64,000 nucleotides of DNA from Saturnia japonica (lineage: Eukaryota; Arthropoda; Insecta; Lepidoptera; Saturniidae), in contig CM065334.1 of NCBI GenBank assembly GCA_033032175.1, positions 8,367,705 to 8,431,704 on the forward strand, in the 5' to 3' direction. The position numbers were made by a program, and so were the translations under genes. Below are positions 12,601 to 24,185 of this stretch, piece by piece; the stretch's first letter is position 1, and every line of letters starts with the position of its first letter. The notes beneath the pieces are model-generated. The model made no database searches. It saw only the letters and a program-made list of their open reading frames with translations, and was not told the DNA's origin.

Positions 12601-14848
12601 TGATTCTAACTTCAGAGGATACTTAACAAGATTTTGGAGTGAGTATTGTGGTTTTGAAAACGGTTTATTTGTTGATTTTCCTTTTGAACTAAATGACTGA
12701 GATTGTAATTCAAGCGGTATTGCTTCATATAATATTTGATTTTTAAAATGTTTCTTTGTTTTATCAAGTTCAGCTATGACATTTACAGGTTTTTGACATA
12801 TTATTGTTGGTGTTTCAATACGTCCTTCAGTTTTATTTTTGTAAATATTACAGTCTGGCTCGAATACTTTATTTATTAACGATATATTTTCAAAGAAATA
12901 TTTTGTATTAGGTAACACTATAGCTTCAGTCTGTTGAATACACTCTTCTAGTGGTAAAGTTTTCACTGTTACATCAAAAGAATGATTTGATTGGCCCTCT
13001 ACTTTATTTAAGTTAGGTTCACCATCAGTTTTTACTTGGAAAGACGGGTTTTCTTCTAAATTTACTAACTCATGACTAGAATTAAATTCGTTTGATTCTA
13101 ATTTTATGGGTATTTCATCAAGACTAAACTCAGTTTCTTTTTCATCCTTAATCAATTGTTGAGTATCAAATTCATTTATATTATGATCTCGTGCTTTCTG
13201 TTGTAGGTTCAATTTACTTGGTTTTACATCACAGACTTCTTGATAAAGTTTAAATTGATTTTCTTCTAGATTCACTGTTTTAGTAAAATCTTTTTGAAAT
13301 ACTTTGTTGTCATCATTTTTGTTAGAAATAAAATGTGAATTTTTTGCATAAACTAAATTTGGATCTTTATTAATAGGATCAACACTACACTCAACTACTA
13401 GCTTAGGTTCTTTATCGGCACATTCAAGAGTAATCAAATCGTTTTTGAGTAAAATATCAACTTTATCGTTATTAGGTATGAAATTTTGAAAAGCGTTTGA
13501 TTCGCATATAAGATTAGCTCCGACATTTTCAACATTGGCTAACTTTTCTATGTCAACTGGAGAATTTTCTGTATCAACGTGTTTTCCTTCATTTTCAATG
13601 GAAGTTGAAATAACTTTTCCATAAATATCAAAATATTTTTCAGTATCATGTAAGCTATTAGTATATATGTTTAATGGCATTTCATGTTGTAAATATATAT
13701 TATATGTGGTATTTTCAAATTTAGTTGTCTCTTCAGGGATTACTAACTCGTAATAAGTTTGACCTTCATCCCATTTTCCTGTTAAAGTATCATAGTTGCT
13801 ATCTTTCTTCTTATTCTTTTTTTTGTCTAATAATGTATTATATTGATCATTTTTGTCAATTTCATCTAGATTTGTAATGTTGTGTGCACTATTTTCGTCT
13901 TCGTTGTCAAATAAATTATCATTTTCATCTATTTGTGTTGGTAGACTGCAAAAATTATTTACATTTTCCAAATGCAAGGGTTTGCTTATTTCTTCTATTT
14001 CATGTTTTTGGGTAGGTGCATTTGAGTCAGTATTCGTCGGAACTAAGCTGTTATTATTATAAATATTTTCAGTAAGTTTATTATGAAACATATTGTTAGT
14101 AATAAAGAGATATTGGTTTTTATTAATTTCTTTATCATATTTCTCCTTGAAAACTTTTGGTTTGTGTTGTGAAATTGTGCCGGTTTCACATTTATTCAAG
14201 GTTTCTTCTAGTTTATCATAATCTGTTCCTAATTTGGCTAAATAATAATATGTATTGTTTTGATTTACACATTCTATTATCCGTATGTCATCATCGTTAG
14301 GTTCCTGTTTGAGTGAGTCAATTATATTTTTAAAATTATCGTCAATTACATGGTCTACAATTATATAGTATAGATTTTCTGATATTTCAATATCATTATT
14401 TACCTTTTTTATGCAATTTAGATTAATCTGGAAAATACAAGCCTGTTAATTATCACTAATAAAAACGACCAAGAAATCAATATTGTTTAATGTTGGCAAA
14501 ATGCGTGTATAAGATATTGAAACGACATTGTTAATATTTTTGGTAGTAGTAATCGACTCGTACTATGTATATCACAACGTGATAGCGGTCACCATACATA
14601 TGGCAAAATTTATTTTATTGGCTCGATCTAGGACCAGGCATTTATCCTGAACTGAACATTACCTGTTGAGGAAATCCAGAGTCATACATTAGTAGTGGAG
14701 TGGGGTCTGATGAAGAATTCGTAGGTATTGATGAAACATTTTTGATCGTGGAGAACGAAATGATAGTAACTGTAAATAAAAGTACATCAGTTATATTATG
14801 TATTAAACGATTTGGATCAAACTCTCCACCGCACCGCTGCCAATGCAT
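6347..14848 (-). CDS. Large Ser/Thr/Asn/Pro-rich protein of unknown function, two exons, 3' third disrupted
   Basis: I do not recognise this protein. Exon 1 is 14663-14848 (62 codons, starts MHWQRCGG). It contains a hydrophobic stretch at residues ~22-35 that may be a signal anchor. It ends in CAG|GTAATG. The intron is 14428-14662 (235 bp) and its acceptor is TTTTCCAG. Both junctions are phase 0. Exon 2 starts INLNCIKK and stays open for ~1,580 codons to about 9690. Coding sequence of the same character then continues to 6347, with two frameshifts (near 9690 and 7395) and in-frame TAA codons at 8775, 7701 and 6746. Most of the protein is low complexity, very poor in Cys and Trp, with scattered [FY]D[VI] motifs. 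The last ~130 codons look more globular and end CKTCNNFNCRC. A TATA box upstream and AATAAA downstream frame the gene. It may be a live gene with sequence errors, or one losing its 3' part. An unbroken version would be about 2,750 residues. Confidence 0.6.
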
Positions 14849-14916
14849 TCCTGAAACCTTTCTTTGTTTTTACTTCCCATTTTTGCCTACAGCTTGCTAA
14901 ATTGCTTCATCTTCAT
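14806..14916 (-). promoter_or_regulatory. Upstream ORFs in the 5' leader of the large gene
   Basis: Two short frames precede the chosen start. One is 10 codons (14887-14916, MKMKQFSKL). The other begins in a good context (AAAAATGG) at 14880 and overlaps the main ATG out of frame, ending at 14806. They would lower initiation at 14848 if the leader is not spliced. Confidence 0.3.
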
Positions 14917-14984
14917 AATTACTGATCTGCCCACTAAATTAAACCTTCCTCAATAAATAGGTTCTTACGTTGACAAATGTAAAA

Positions 14985-14993
14985 TTTTATATA
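14985..14993 (-). promoter_or_regulatory. TATA box of the large gene
   Basis: TATATAAAA on the minus strand, about 140 bases upstream of the ATG at 14848. It predicts transcription start near 14960. Confidence 0.45.
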
Positions 14994-15068
14994 TCTGACT
15001 GGTGGTTCCTGTTATTAGAACGTTCAAACAAACAAACAAACTCTTGAGCATTATAATATTAATATAGA

Positions 15069-15558
15069 CTAGTTGTGCCCGCGGTTCCGCTTCTGTGGAC
15101 TACAGAATGTCGGTATTACGCTGACCCCGCTTCCAACCGTGGAGGTCACCCGCCGGTTATTAATTAAATAATTCCTTTTCTAAAAAAAGGTAACCTAAGT
15201 TACTCCATATAACATTAGTCCAAAATCGGTCAAACCGTTTCGGAAATTACCCGGTACAAGCAGACAAGCAAAAATTTTAAAAATTGGTGTTTTACTATAA
15301 GTACTGTATATACTTTCACATGCTTTTAGTAAAAAGATGTTATATATTATTATAATTTGAAAAATTAATTTATTACTCATAAAAATGTCAGTAATTTTAC
15401 ACAAAGTATAAAAAATTGCCTACACGGGTTCGTTGGCGATGATTGTCGTATAAAATTAACACAGGTGAAACCGTGGAGCACAGCTAGTCGTATATAATTT
15501 CATATCCCTTTAGTAAAAAGCTGTTATATTGACACTTAAATTTTATTGATTGTATAGA
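15069..15558 (-). mobile_element. Helitron, family A, interrupted
   Basis: CTAG at 15069-15072 and the 5' end at 15557-15558 (plus strand ...TATAGA|T) bound one family A copy. It is split by a family E tail at 15356-15487. About 40 bases of family A are present on both sides of the insert. Confidence 0.6.
15356..15487 (+). mobile_element. Helitron tail, family E, nested in family A
   Basis: Ends with the ACAGG..CCGTG stem and CACAGCTAG|T. Only the 3' part is present. Confidence 0.55.
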
Positions 15559-15955
15559 TTTAACAATACTTACAAAATACAAAGGAGATTGTTAGCGGAG
15601 TTTCTTTTGTCATAGCGCGAGTCTTTGAGCATTAGATATCAGCTGCAATATTTAAAAAGTCTATAGAATTCAATTGATAATAAGGATATATTGTGAATGT
15701 TAGGTTTTATTGAAATTATACTTCTCAAGGACTTAGTGTTATGAAAAAATAATGAAGATGAAGCGTTACGATGCGACATTGTAACACGAAGTCTACACTA
15801 TGATGTTGCTTTTACCCTCTTGTTTTATTGTAGTGAAGATAGTCATAATTGAAGTTATTTTTGATATTTGTTTGGACGAGAATTAAGAGTTAAATATCAA
15901 TGACACGTCATGTTTGCGGACATTTAATTAGATGAGAGAGAAGAAATAATATGTA
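15559..15955. other. Gene-free stretch
   Basis: AT-rich, no repeat copy or coding region recognised. Confidence 0.4.
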
Positions 15956-16311
15956 CTAGCGATCGCCCTAAGGTCGAAATTCGACCAGCGACTTTTTGAT
16001 CATAAACTATTTTCTGTTTGACATTTACAGTATGAACCTAAACAATGAGTAATATCTACATCACTTGCTGTCACTTTTCATTGAGTGACAATGTCTATAT
16101 TTTGGAGTGTCTAAGTTCAATGGCACTTGTCGGTTTAGGATTCGCATTATTAATTTATTTTATTAAATATTTAGTTACAGATATTATAGATAAATTTTAG
16201 CTTTCTGCACTCCTCCTCCATATAAATTTGAACCGTGCCAAATCTCACAGTCTTCCGTGCACGCAATAATACGTTTAAAATGGTACCGAGAGCTTTTGCT
16301 TCACGTATTAA
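15956..16311 (-). mobile_element. Non-autonomous Helitron, family D
   Basis: CTAG at 15956-15959 next to the GGTCGAAATTCGACC-type palindrome. Its 5' end abuts the start of the array at 16312 directly, so the two elements sit head to head. Confidence 0.65.
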
Positions 16312-17901
16312 TCTATACATATAATAAAAACGTAACTGATCGATGTCTGTACATAGAAGATATATGAGAAAAACTATTGTCGGGGGTCTCTATCAACGCA
16401 GGAGAACCCAAAACAATGATTGTTAGAATTTTTGTCTGTTTGTCTGTTTGCCAACTTTTGTGCGCGCTAATCTCAGAAACGGCATAACCGATTTGGAAAC
16501 GGTTTTCACTAAAATATTCTGGTAAGGTTCACTTAACATTTAGTGTTTGTTTTACTTCAATAAGTTAATAAATAAAAAAGTTATATCAATTTAAAAAATC
16601 ACGTCGAACATTTTTTTGATAAAAATGCTATAAAATAGCTCTTCAGTTGAATTGACAGAAATTTTAGTTATCTGTATATTATGGTTTGTAAAACGATGAT
16701 GATCGAAACCTTTCATAAAGTTAAAAAATGAAGAGTTTAAAAATTGCATGTTCCAATATAAGTTGACCTCATAACTATGTGATAAATCATATTAGAAGGG
16801 GGTCAGCTTAGGCTGGATAATCATCAGTTGAATATAGCTGCGCCGCTGCTAGGGATGGCAATTCATTTCGAAAAAGATTGATTCGAATCGAACTCTCATG
16901 ATTCGATTCCCAAAAAAATCGATGTCTAAAAGATTGATCTCTCAAAAATTGATCTGTTTTCGATTCACTTTTGCATTTGTATTAACAATATAAAAATCAC
17001 TAAAACAGAAAATTAAAACGGAAACACAACAGTCGATCTTTTGTAATTTTTACCTTACTAAAGTATCAGTTATTACAGAGAAACATAGAAAGGTATAGAG
17101 AGAGAGAATTTATTACAGGTATATAGGGAAAGAGAATTCATTTTAAAAATTTATTATTATAAACTGTTGTCGTTATTTTGCTGTTGGGTAATAATTTACA
17201 GTAAGTATTTTAATTGGTAAATGACACCATAGAAAATGACTGTATAATGAATTGAATAATCCATACCTACTAATATTATACATGCGAAAGTAATTCTGTC
17301 TGTCCCGTCTGTTGCATTTTCAAGTTTAGACCGCTGAACCAATTTTATAGAACTTTGGTTGAGAAAGGTCATAGGCTACTTTTGGAAATAAAATTGGAAG
17401 GGGTGAAATGGGGGGGTGAAATGGGTGGTAAAAGTTCGTATAAAGAACCTAATTTTGATGAATTTTGATATAGAGATATGTAGGAATTTGGAGAAAGACT
17501 TTGGCTACCTTATGTGGTGAAAATAAAACTTTAATGGGTGAAATAGAGGTTGAAGGTTTGTACGAAGGACCCGTTAAACTAATTTTGATGAATAGAGATA
17601 TATTAGACCTTGGAGACGGACATCGGTTACCTTATGGCGCAAAGATAAAACATTAAGGGATCAAATAGAGGATGAAATTTTGTACGAAGAACCCACTATT
17701 TCTCAATTTTGGGATATGAAAATTCATATTTATGCAAAAACGAATCGGCAGGGTGGTACAATAAGAGATGATTTACAATACCATACACATAGAGTGATAA
17801 ATCCATCTATGATTTTCTATTGCTTTATCGTGTTTTGAGATCAGTCGGTGTATATGTATTAATATAGTGGGGTGGTAGGGATTGCGACCACCATATCTAC
17901 A

Positions 17902-19739
17902 TCTATACATATAATAATAGCGTAACTGATCGATGTCTGAACATAGAATATATATGAGAAAAACTATTATTGGGGGCCTTTATCAACGCAGCAGAACCCA
18001 AAACAATGAGTGTTAGAATTTTTTTGTTTGTCTGTTTGTCTTTTTGCCAACGTTGGTGCGCGCTAATCTCAGAAACGGCTTAACTGATTTGGAAACGGTT
18101 TCAACTAATATATTTTGGTAAGGTTAACTTAATATTTAGTGTTGGTTTTGCTTCAATAAATTCATATATAAAAAAGTTATATCAATTTAAAAAATCACGT
18201 CAAACATTTGTTCGATAAAAGTGCTATAAAATAGCTCTTCAGTTGTATTGTCTGAAACTTGGAAACTGGTTTGTAAAATGATGATTACATAAAGTTAAAA
18301 AATGTACAGTTTCAGAGACCTTGGAACTTTCCAATATGAGTTGACCTTACATCTATATAATAAATCATATTAATAAGTGGGTCACCCTAGGTTGGATATA
18401 ACCACGCAAGCAAGTCGAGTGCCGCATCGCTGCTAGGCAATTCATTCCGAAAAAGATCGAATCGAATCAAACTATGATTTATCGATTCACAATAAATCGA
18501 GGTCTAAATAATCGATCTCTCCAAAAAATCGACCTTCTTTTATTCACTTTTCAGATTTGAGTTAACAATATAAAAATGTCTATTATAGAAAACAAAAAGG
18601 ACACCACAACAATCGATCTATTGCTATGTTTACCATGCTAAAGTGTCACTTAAAGAGAAACAAAGAAAAGTATAGAGAGAGAGAGAGAGAGGGAATTCAT
18701 TTCAAAAATTTATTATTATAAACTGTTGTCGTTATTCTGCTATTGGGTAATTTACTGACACCATAGAGAACAGAATAATGGAACGAATAATCCATACTAA
18801 TATTATAGATGCGAAAGTAACTCTGTCTGTCCTGTCTGTTGCACTTCACGCTCTGAAATAGACGATGAAGGTTTGTACGAAAAACGCATCAAACCGAATT
18901 TGATGAATTTTGGTATAGAGATATATTGGACCTTGAAGAAAGACATTGGCTTACCTTATGTCGTGAAAATAAAACTTTAAGAGGTGAAATAGGGGATGAA
19001 AGATTGTACGAAGAACCCACTATTTCTAAATTTAGGGATATGAAAATTCATATTTATGCTTTTAGGAAGAAATAACAGTATTTCGTGTTTTAAAAAATAA
19101 GGGTGATTTACAATACACATAGGACTCCACCCCTTGATACTAAGCAAAATGTTCCTGAGACATGCTTACATTATACAAAACATATGTCCATCCTATCAAG
19201 ACATATAAGCTGCGCTACATTCGCACATACGTCAAAGATCAACATTAACAAATTCCAAATCCTCCAAACCCGATTCTTACGTAAAATTAACAAAGCCCCT
19301 TGGTACGTTGGTCGAATCGTATATTAAATATCTTACGCGATCGTACTTTCGTATACGTAAATATAATATTCCACAAAAATATTGTTCTTTAGTATATCTA
19401 AAAAAAGTCTCCGATAACATATGCCTATTTCTTAATAACATAAGCCACTATAAGGTATTTTGCGAGTTTTTATGTTGAAGATTAAAAATTGAGCTATATT
19501 TTTAGGCTTATCATATTAATCCTTACGAACAAAGTTATTTCATCATAAAGACAATTTAAATTTTTCTTTTTATTGTATGTAATTAGGAAACATATTATAG
19601 TTTAGGAGAAAATGAAAAATTAAAATAATTTGTACTTGCGGGAAATGATAACAATTATGATAGACTACACGGGTCCGTCGCGTTGGCGGCGCGGTATTTG
19701 TTGGATAAAAACTCGGGTGAAACCGAGGGGCACAGCTAG
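17902..19739 (+). mobile_element. Helitron unit with both ends (array unit 2)
   Basis: 5' A|TCTATACATATAATAATAGCG and 3' stem CTCGG-GTGAAA-CCGAG, then GGGCACAGCTAG|T. The last ~420 bp are a family B tail. Contains a GA microsatellite near 18675 and a LINE remnant at 19125-19330. Confidence 0.55.
19125..19330 (+). pseudogene. LINE reverse transcriptase C-terminal remnant
   Basis: Translates to a short piece with NKFQILQTRFLRKINKAPWYV. This matches the typical 'LQ.RFLR.I..APWYV' end of Jockey-type reverse transcriptase ORFs. Truncated at both ends and embedded in the Helitron array. Confidence 0.55.
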
Positions 19740-21117
19740 TATATAATATCTGTGATGTGCTCGGTGTATTATAAACAAAAAAAAAAAAAACACCTATCTA
19801 GGTAAACTTGGAATGTAAAACAATATCTAAATGCAAAGTTTCGTCGAAATCGTTAGAGCCGTTTCCGAGAAACCAATTACATATATAATATATACAAGAA
19901 TTCCTCACATATCACGTCGAACATTTTTTTAATAAAAATGCTATAAAATAACTCTTCAATTGAATTGACTGAAATTTTAGCTATCTGTATATTATGGTTT
20001 GTATAACGGTGATGATCGAAACCTTTCATAAAGTTAAAATTAGAAGAGTTTAATAAAATGAATATTCCAATATAAGTTCACCTCAGATCTCTGTGATAAA
20101 TCATATTAAAAGGGGGTCTGCATAGGATGGATATTGTCAGTTGAATATAGCTGCGCCGCTGCTAGGGATGACAATTCATTTCGAAAAAGATTCATTCGAA
20201 TCGAACTCATATGAATCGATCCCCAAAAAAATCTATATCTAAGATCGATCTCTCAAAAATTGATCTTTTTTCGATTCACTTTCGCATTTGTATTAACAAT
20301 ATAAAAATCCCTAAACTAGAAAATTAAAAGGGAACCACAACAGTTGATCTTTTGTAATTTTTACCTTACTAAAGTATCAGTTATTACAGAGAAACATAGA
20401 AAGGTATAGAGAGAGAGAATTTATTACAGGTAGATAGTGAAAGAGAATTCATTTCAAAAATTAATTATTATAAACTGTTTTCGTTAATTTGGTGTTGGGT
20501 AATAATTTACTGTTAGTATTTTAATTGGTAAATGACACTATAGAAAATGACTGCATAATGAATTGAATAATCCATACCTACTAATATTATAAATGCGAAA
20601 GTAATTCTTTCTGTCCCGTCTGTTGCATTTTCAAGCCTAGACCGCTGAACCAATTTTGAAGAACTTTTGTTGAGAAAGGTCATTGGCTACTTTTGGAAAT
20701 AAAATTAGAAGGGGTGAAATGGGGGGGTGAAAGTTCGTATAAAGAAGCTAATTTTGATGAATTTTGATATAGAGATATGTAGGAATTTGGAGGAAGACTT
20801 TGGCTACCTTATGTGGTGAAAATAAAACTTTAATGGGTGAAATAGGGGATGAAGGTTTGTACGAAGAACCCGTTAAACCTATTTTGATGAATAGAGATAT
20901 ATTGGACCTTGGAGACGGACATAGGGTACCTTATGGCGCAAAGATAAAACATGAAGGGGTCAAATAGGGGAGGAAAAATTGTATGAAGAACCCACTATTT
21001 CTCAATTTAGGGATATGAAAATTCATATTTATGATTTTAGGAAGAAATAAAAGGTTTCGCGTTTTTGAAAAATGAATCGGCAGGGTGGTACAATAAGGGA
21101 TGATTTGCAATACCATA

Positions 21118-21400
21118 CTCATAGAGTGATAAATCCATCTATGATTTTCTATTGCTTTGTCGTGTTTAGAGATCAGTCTGTGTTTATGCAATAATATAGA
21201 GGGGTGGTAGGTATCGCGACCACCATACAAATAGCGATAAACCCAACTATGAGTTTCTTTTGGTTCATCGTGTTCAGAGATCAGTCGGTGTATATGCAAT
21301 AATATAGTGGGGTGGTAGGGATCGCGACCACCATACATAGTGTTAAACACATGTATGATTTTCTTTTGGTTTGTCGTGTTCCGAGGTCAGTCCGTGTATA
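21118..21400 (+). repeat. ~106-bp minisatellite inside the array
   Basis: Two full copies and one partial copy of a unit with GATCAGTC near its middle and GCGACCACCATA at its end. One diverged copy lies at 17785-17893. Frames that appear here (for example 20931-21350, minus) are by-products of the repeat. Confidence 0.55.
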
Positions 21401-22051
21401 TCTATACTATTAATAATTTAGTAAAGCGAACGAGTTTTTTTATTTGTTTGTTTAAACATGGTAATCTCTGGACAACGGGTAGCAGTCGGATTCGAAAAAT
21501 TCTTTTTGTATATGATAGCCAGATTCACGAAGAATAGTATAGGCTATCTGGAACTAAGCTAAACCTCTCAGCTAGCCTTAAATATTGATTTTTGTTTAAG
21601 TAAGTCGAAGTGAAAGTGTTCCCGAACTGCTTTATCCGCGTGCACCGGCGTAATGGTTAGTGATACGTAAATATAATATTCTACAAAAATATTGTTCTTT
21701 AGTATATCTAACAAAAGTCTCCGGTAACATATGCCTATTTCTTAATAGCATAAGCCACAATAAGGTATTTTACGTGTTTTTATGTTGAAGATTAAAAATT
21801 GATTTTGAGCTTTATTTTTAGGCTTATTATATTAATCCTTACGAACCAAAGTTATTTCATCATAAAGACAATTTAAATTTTTCTTTTTGTAGTATGTAAT
21901 TAGGACACATAGTTTAGGAGAAAATGAAAAATTAAAATACATAATTTGTACTTGCGAGAAGTGATAACAATTATGATTACACGGGTCCGTCGCGTTGGCG
22001 GTGCGGTATTTGTTGGATAAAAACTCGGGGGAAACCGAGGGGCACAGCTAG
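21401..22051 (+). mobile_element. Complete non-autonomous Helitron, family B
   Basis: Starts A|TCTATACTATTAATAA and ends CTCGG-GGGAAA-CCGAG-GGGCACAGCTAG|T. 651 bp, no coding capacity. Confidence 0.7.
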
Positions 22052-22514
22052 TATCGGAATATCTGTGATGTGCTCGGAGTATTATAAACAAAAAAAAAAA
22101 AAAAAACACCTATCTAGGTAAACTTGGAATGTAAAACAATATCTAAATGCAAAGTTTCGTCGAAATCGTTAGAGCCGTTTCCGAGAAACCAATTACATAT
22201 ATAATATATATAAGAATTCCTCACATAATATAATAAGATAAAGAGGCCCATATATCGTTTTAGTGATTCAATAAGAAAATTATATATTCAAAGAAAGTGC
22301 CAAGCAAATACCGTTAATATAATATATTCTGATGTCTGAACAAATAAAAAAATAATCGATCAAGTGCAAATCGGACTGGCGTTCCGAAGGTTCCGTAACG
22401 CTTTGTGAAGCTTTATTTATTGTTTTTTTTTGCCAAAAAAAATTTGATTTTTTGAATTCTTTTTGTAACCATTATTAGCACGACCCTTCACTTATAATTG
22501 TTAGTTGTATGTCT

Positions 22515-22795
22515 TATTGTTCACCGACTTCAAAAAAAGATGGAGTTTAGGTACTCAATTCGAATGTATACCTCTATATACACTTTTTTTATGAATGTTT
22601 TTTGTTTATGGTCCGATTTGGATGGATTTTTTTTTTTTTGATAGGGGGTACCTAAAGGGTGGTCCCATTTTAATTTTATTAGCATTGAACCTTCACCTTC
22701 GAAGATACACCAGGGAACTCTTCAAAATCATTGAAATTGGTTTTCTTAATTGTTAAAAATTGCCTTGTTATCTGTTAGTGATTCTATAACTACTG
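22515..22795 (-). repeat. Interspersed repeat, family G
   Basis: Inverted copy of the 4068-4335 repeat. Confidence 0.55.
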
Positions 22796-22950
22796 AACGA
22801 ATTCTCCTATTAAGCTCATACTCACGTAATATATTTGTTTTATCGAGAGGATGGTTTATAGATATATTAAGATTCGATAGGTGGTGCGGTTGTCGAGCAT
22901 TTAACTATTGTAAAGGGTAGATCAACGTCTGCCTGCCCAACTAATTATAT

Positions 22951-23200
22951 ATCTATATAAATATATAAAAGGATAACTAACTGAGTGACGAGCAAGAACT
23001 GTGAAAATTTGCATGTGGATTGCTTTTACACCGTAGATGATCACGAAGGGAGGATTTTTGAAAATTTGGCTCCTAAAATGTTGTAAAAGTTTTGAAAATG
23101 GATCTATGAAAATTGGTATCTAATAATTCAGATACAACTCAACTATGACGCGAGCGAGGCTGCAGGCAAAGCGCTTGTTTATATATAAGCCGCTTAGTTA
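22951..23200 (+). mobile_element. Helitron-like fragment
   Basis: Begins TCTATATAAATATATAAAAGG and ends in GCGAGCGAGGCTGCAGGC, a decayed form of the GC-rich Helitron tail. The CTAG end is not intact. Confidence 0.35.
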
Positions 23201-23329
23201 CCATAACACAATTTTTACTTAGCATTAAATAGCATTGTGTGAAAATTGTCTTCCCAATTTTAATCGGCTATCTGTTAGGGTTGAAAAGGTAAGTAAATAT
23301 AATAAACTCACGACATAAGTAATCTATTC

Positions 23330-23705
23330 ATTTTGACTATTCCAATGAGCTCAAACACGATTATTTGCTGTAAGTTGGCGAGGAGTTAGGTATCCTACAT
23401 ATTCCAGATTACGCTGCAGCATCAGGTCAAGGTTTATCTAATATCATTGAAGTAACAGAATACCAAAACTCGACTCAATCAGACCTGTGGAAGATGCTCA
23501 AATCTATTTATCAACTATAAAAGAGCTGATAGTCTTCAAACGGCTGAACGGATTTTCTTTAATCATAGCTAAAAACACTCTCAATCATACAAAAACAAAA
23601 AATAGATCAAAACCGGTTCAGTCGTTTGTGAACTACGATGCGACAGACAGACACACAGATACACACGTTAAACTTATAACACCTCTCTCTTTATGCCGGG
23701 GGTTA
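23330..23705 (-). repeat. Interspersed repeat, family I
   Basis: Inverted copy of the 5520-5900 repeat. A 105-codon frame across it (23487-23804) is repeat sequence. Confidence 0.55.
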
Positions 23706-23920
23706 AAAACTAGGACGCGTAGGTTCATTCTTAGAACACGGAACCCTAAAACCACTTTCCAAAGTAACTTATGTTTCAACCCGTCTCGGTTTCGTTTTGA
23801 ATAATTTAAACGCGTGATAAAAAGTTCACCGGGGTATCGGGGTACTTTCTTCTGAACAGGGGAGCGAAGTTTCAATACAAAGGTGAACTTTTCCATGGCG
23901 TTTTGCACGGTGATGTACTA

Positions 23921-24185
23921 TTTATCCGACTGTGAAGAAGGAGGGTTATGTTTTTCGATCGTATGTATGTATGTCTGTTTCTTTGTCACGCTCTGTAACC
24001 TAAACGGCTTGATGGATTTCAGCATACGAGGTGTCGTTAGATTCGTTTTAACTGTGTGAGTGACATAGGCTATTTAAATATTATTTAATTATTATTTAAA
24101 TATTTAAGTACGATGTTAATTTGTATAGTGTTTTTATGTTTATGTCGGTTTTTTTTGTTTCCTTTTTAATAATTTATCTTTACCC
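23921..24185 (+). repeat. Interspersed repeat, family F
   Basis: Starts 'ccgactg(t/c)gaa(g/a)aagga' and ends in a T-rich block. Copies at 32742 (+), 46266 (+), 37255 (-), 51353 (-) and 58800 (-). Confidence 0.55.

Larger units (their letters stand above)
16312..22250 (+). repeat. Tandem array of Helitron-derived units
   Basis: Three related units follow each other head to tail. The landmark ACGTC(G/A)AAC recurs at 16601, 18197 and 19913, giving steps of about 1.6 and 1.7 kb. Units 1 and 2 both begin A|TCTATACATATAATAA (16312 and 17902). Two units end with full Helitron tails, CTAG|T at 19739 and 22051. Both tails are followed by the same ~200-bp downstream sequence, which has a long A run near 19780 and near 22090. 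Confidence 0.6.

Noticed and set aside
7549..14062. Plus-strand frames across the large gene (7549-7890, 8320-8550, 9469-9687, 10214-10447, 11738-12025, 13853-14062)
   Set aside because: They lie antisense to a long coding exon of simple composition, have no splice or promoter support, and are mirror frames.
20931..21350. 139-codon minus-strand frame with repeated 'YHP.ILLH.HRLIS' text
   Set aside because: The repetition comes from the 106-bp minisatellite in the Helitron array, not from a protein.
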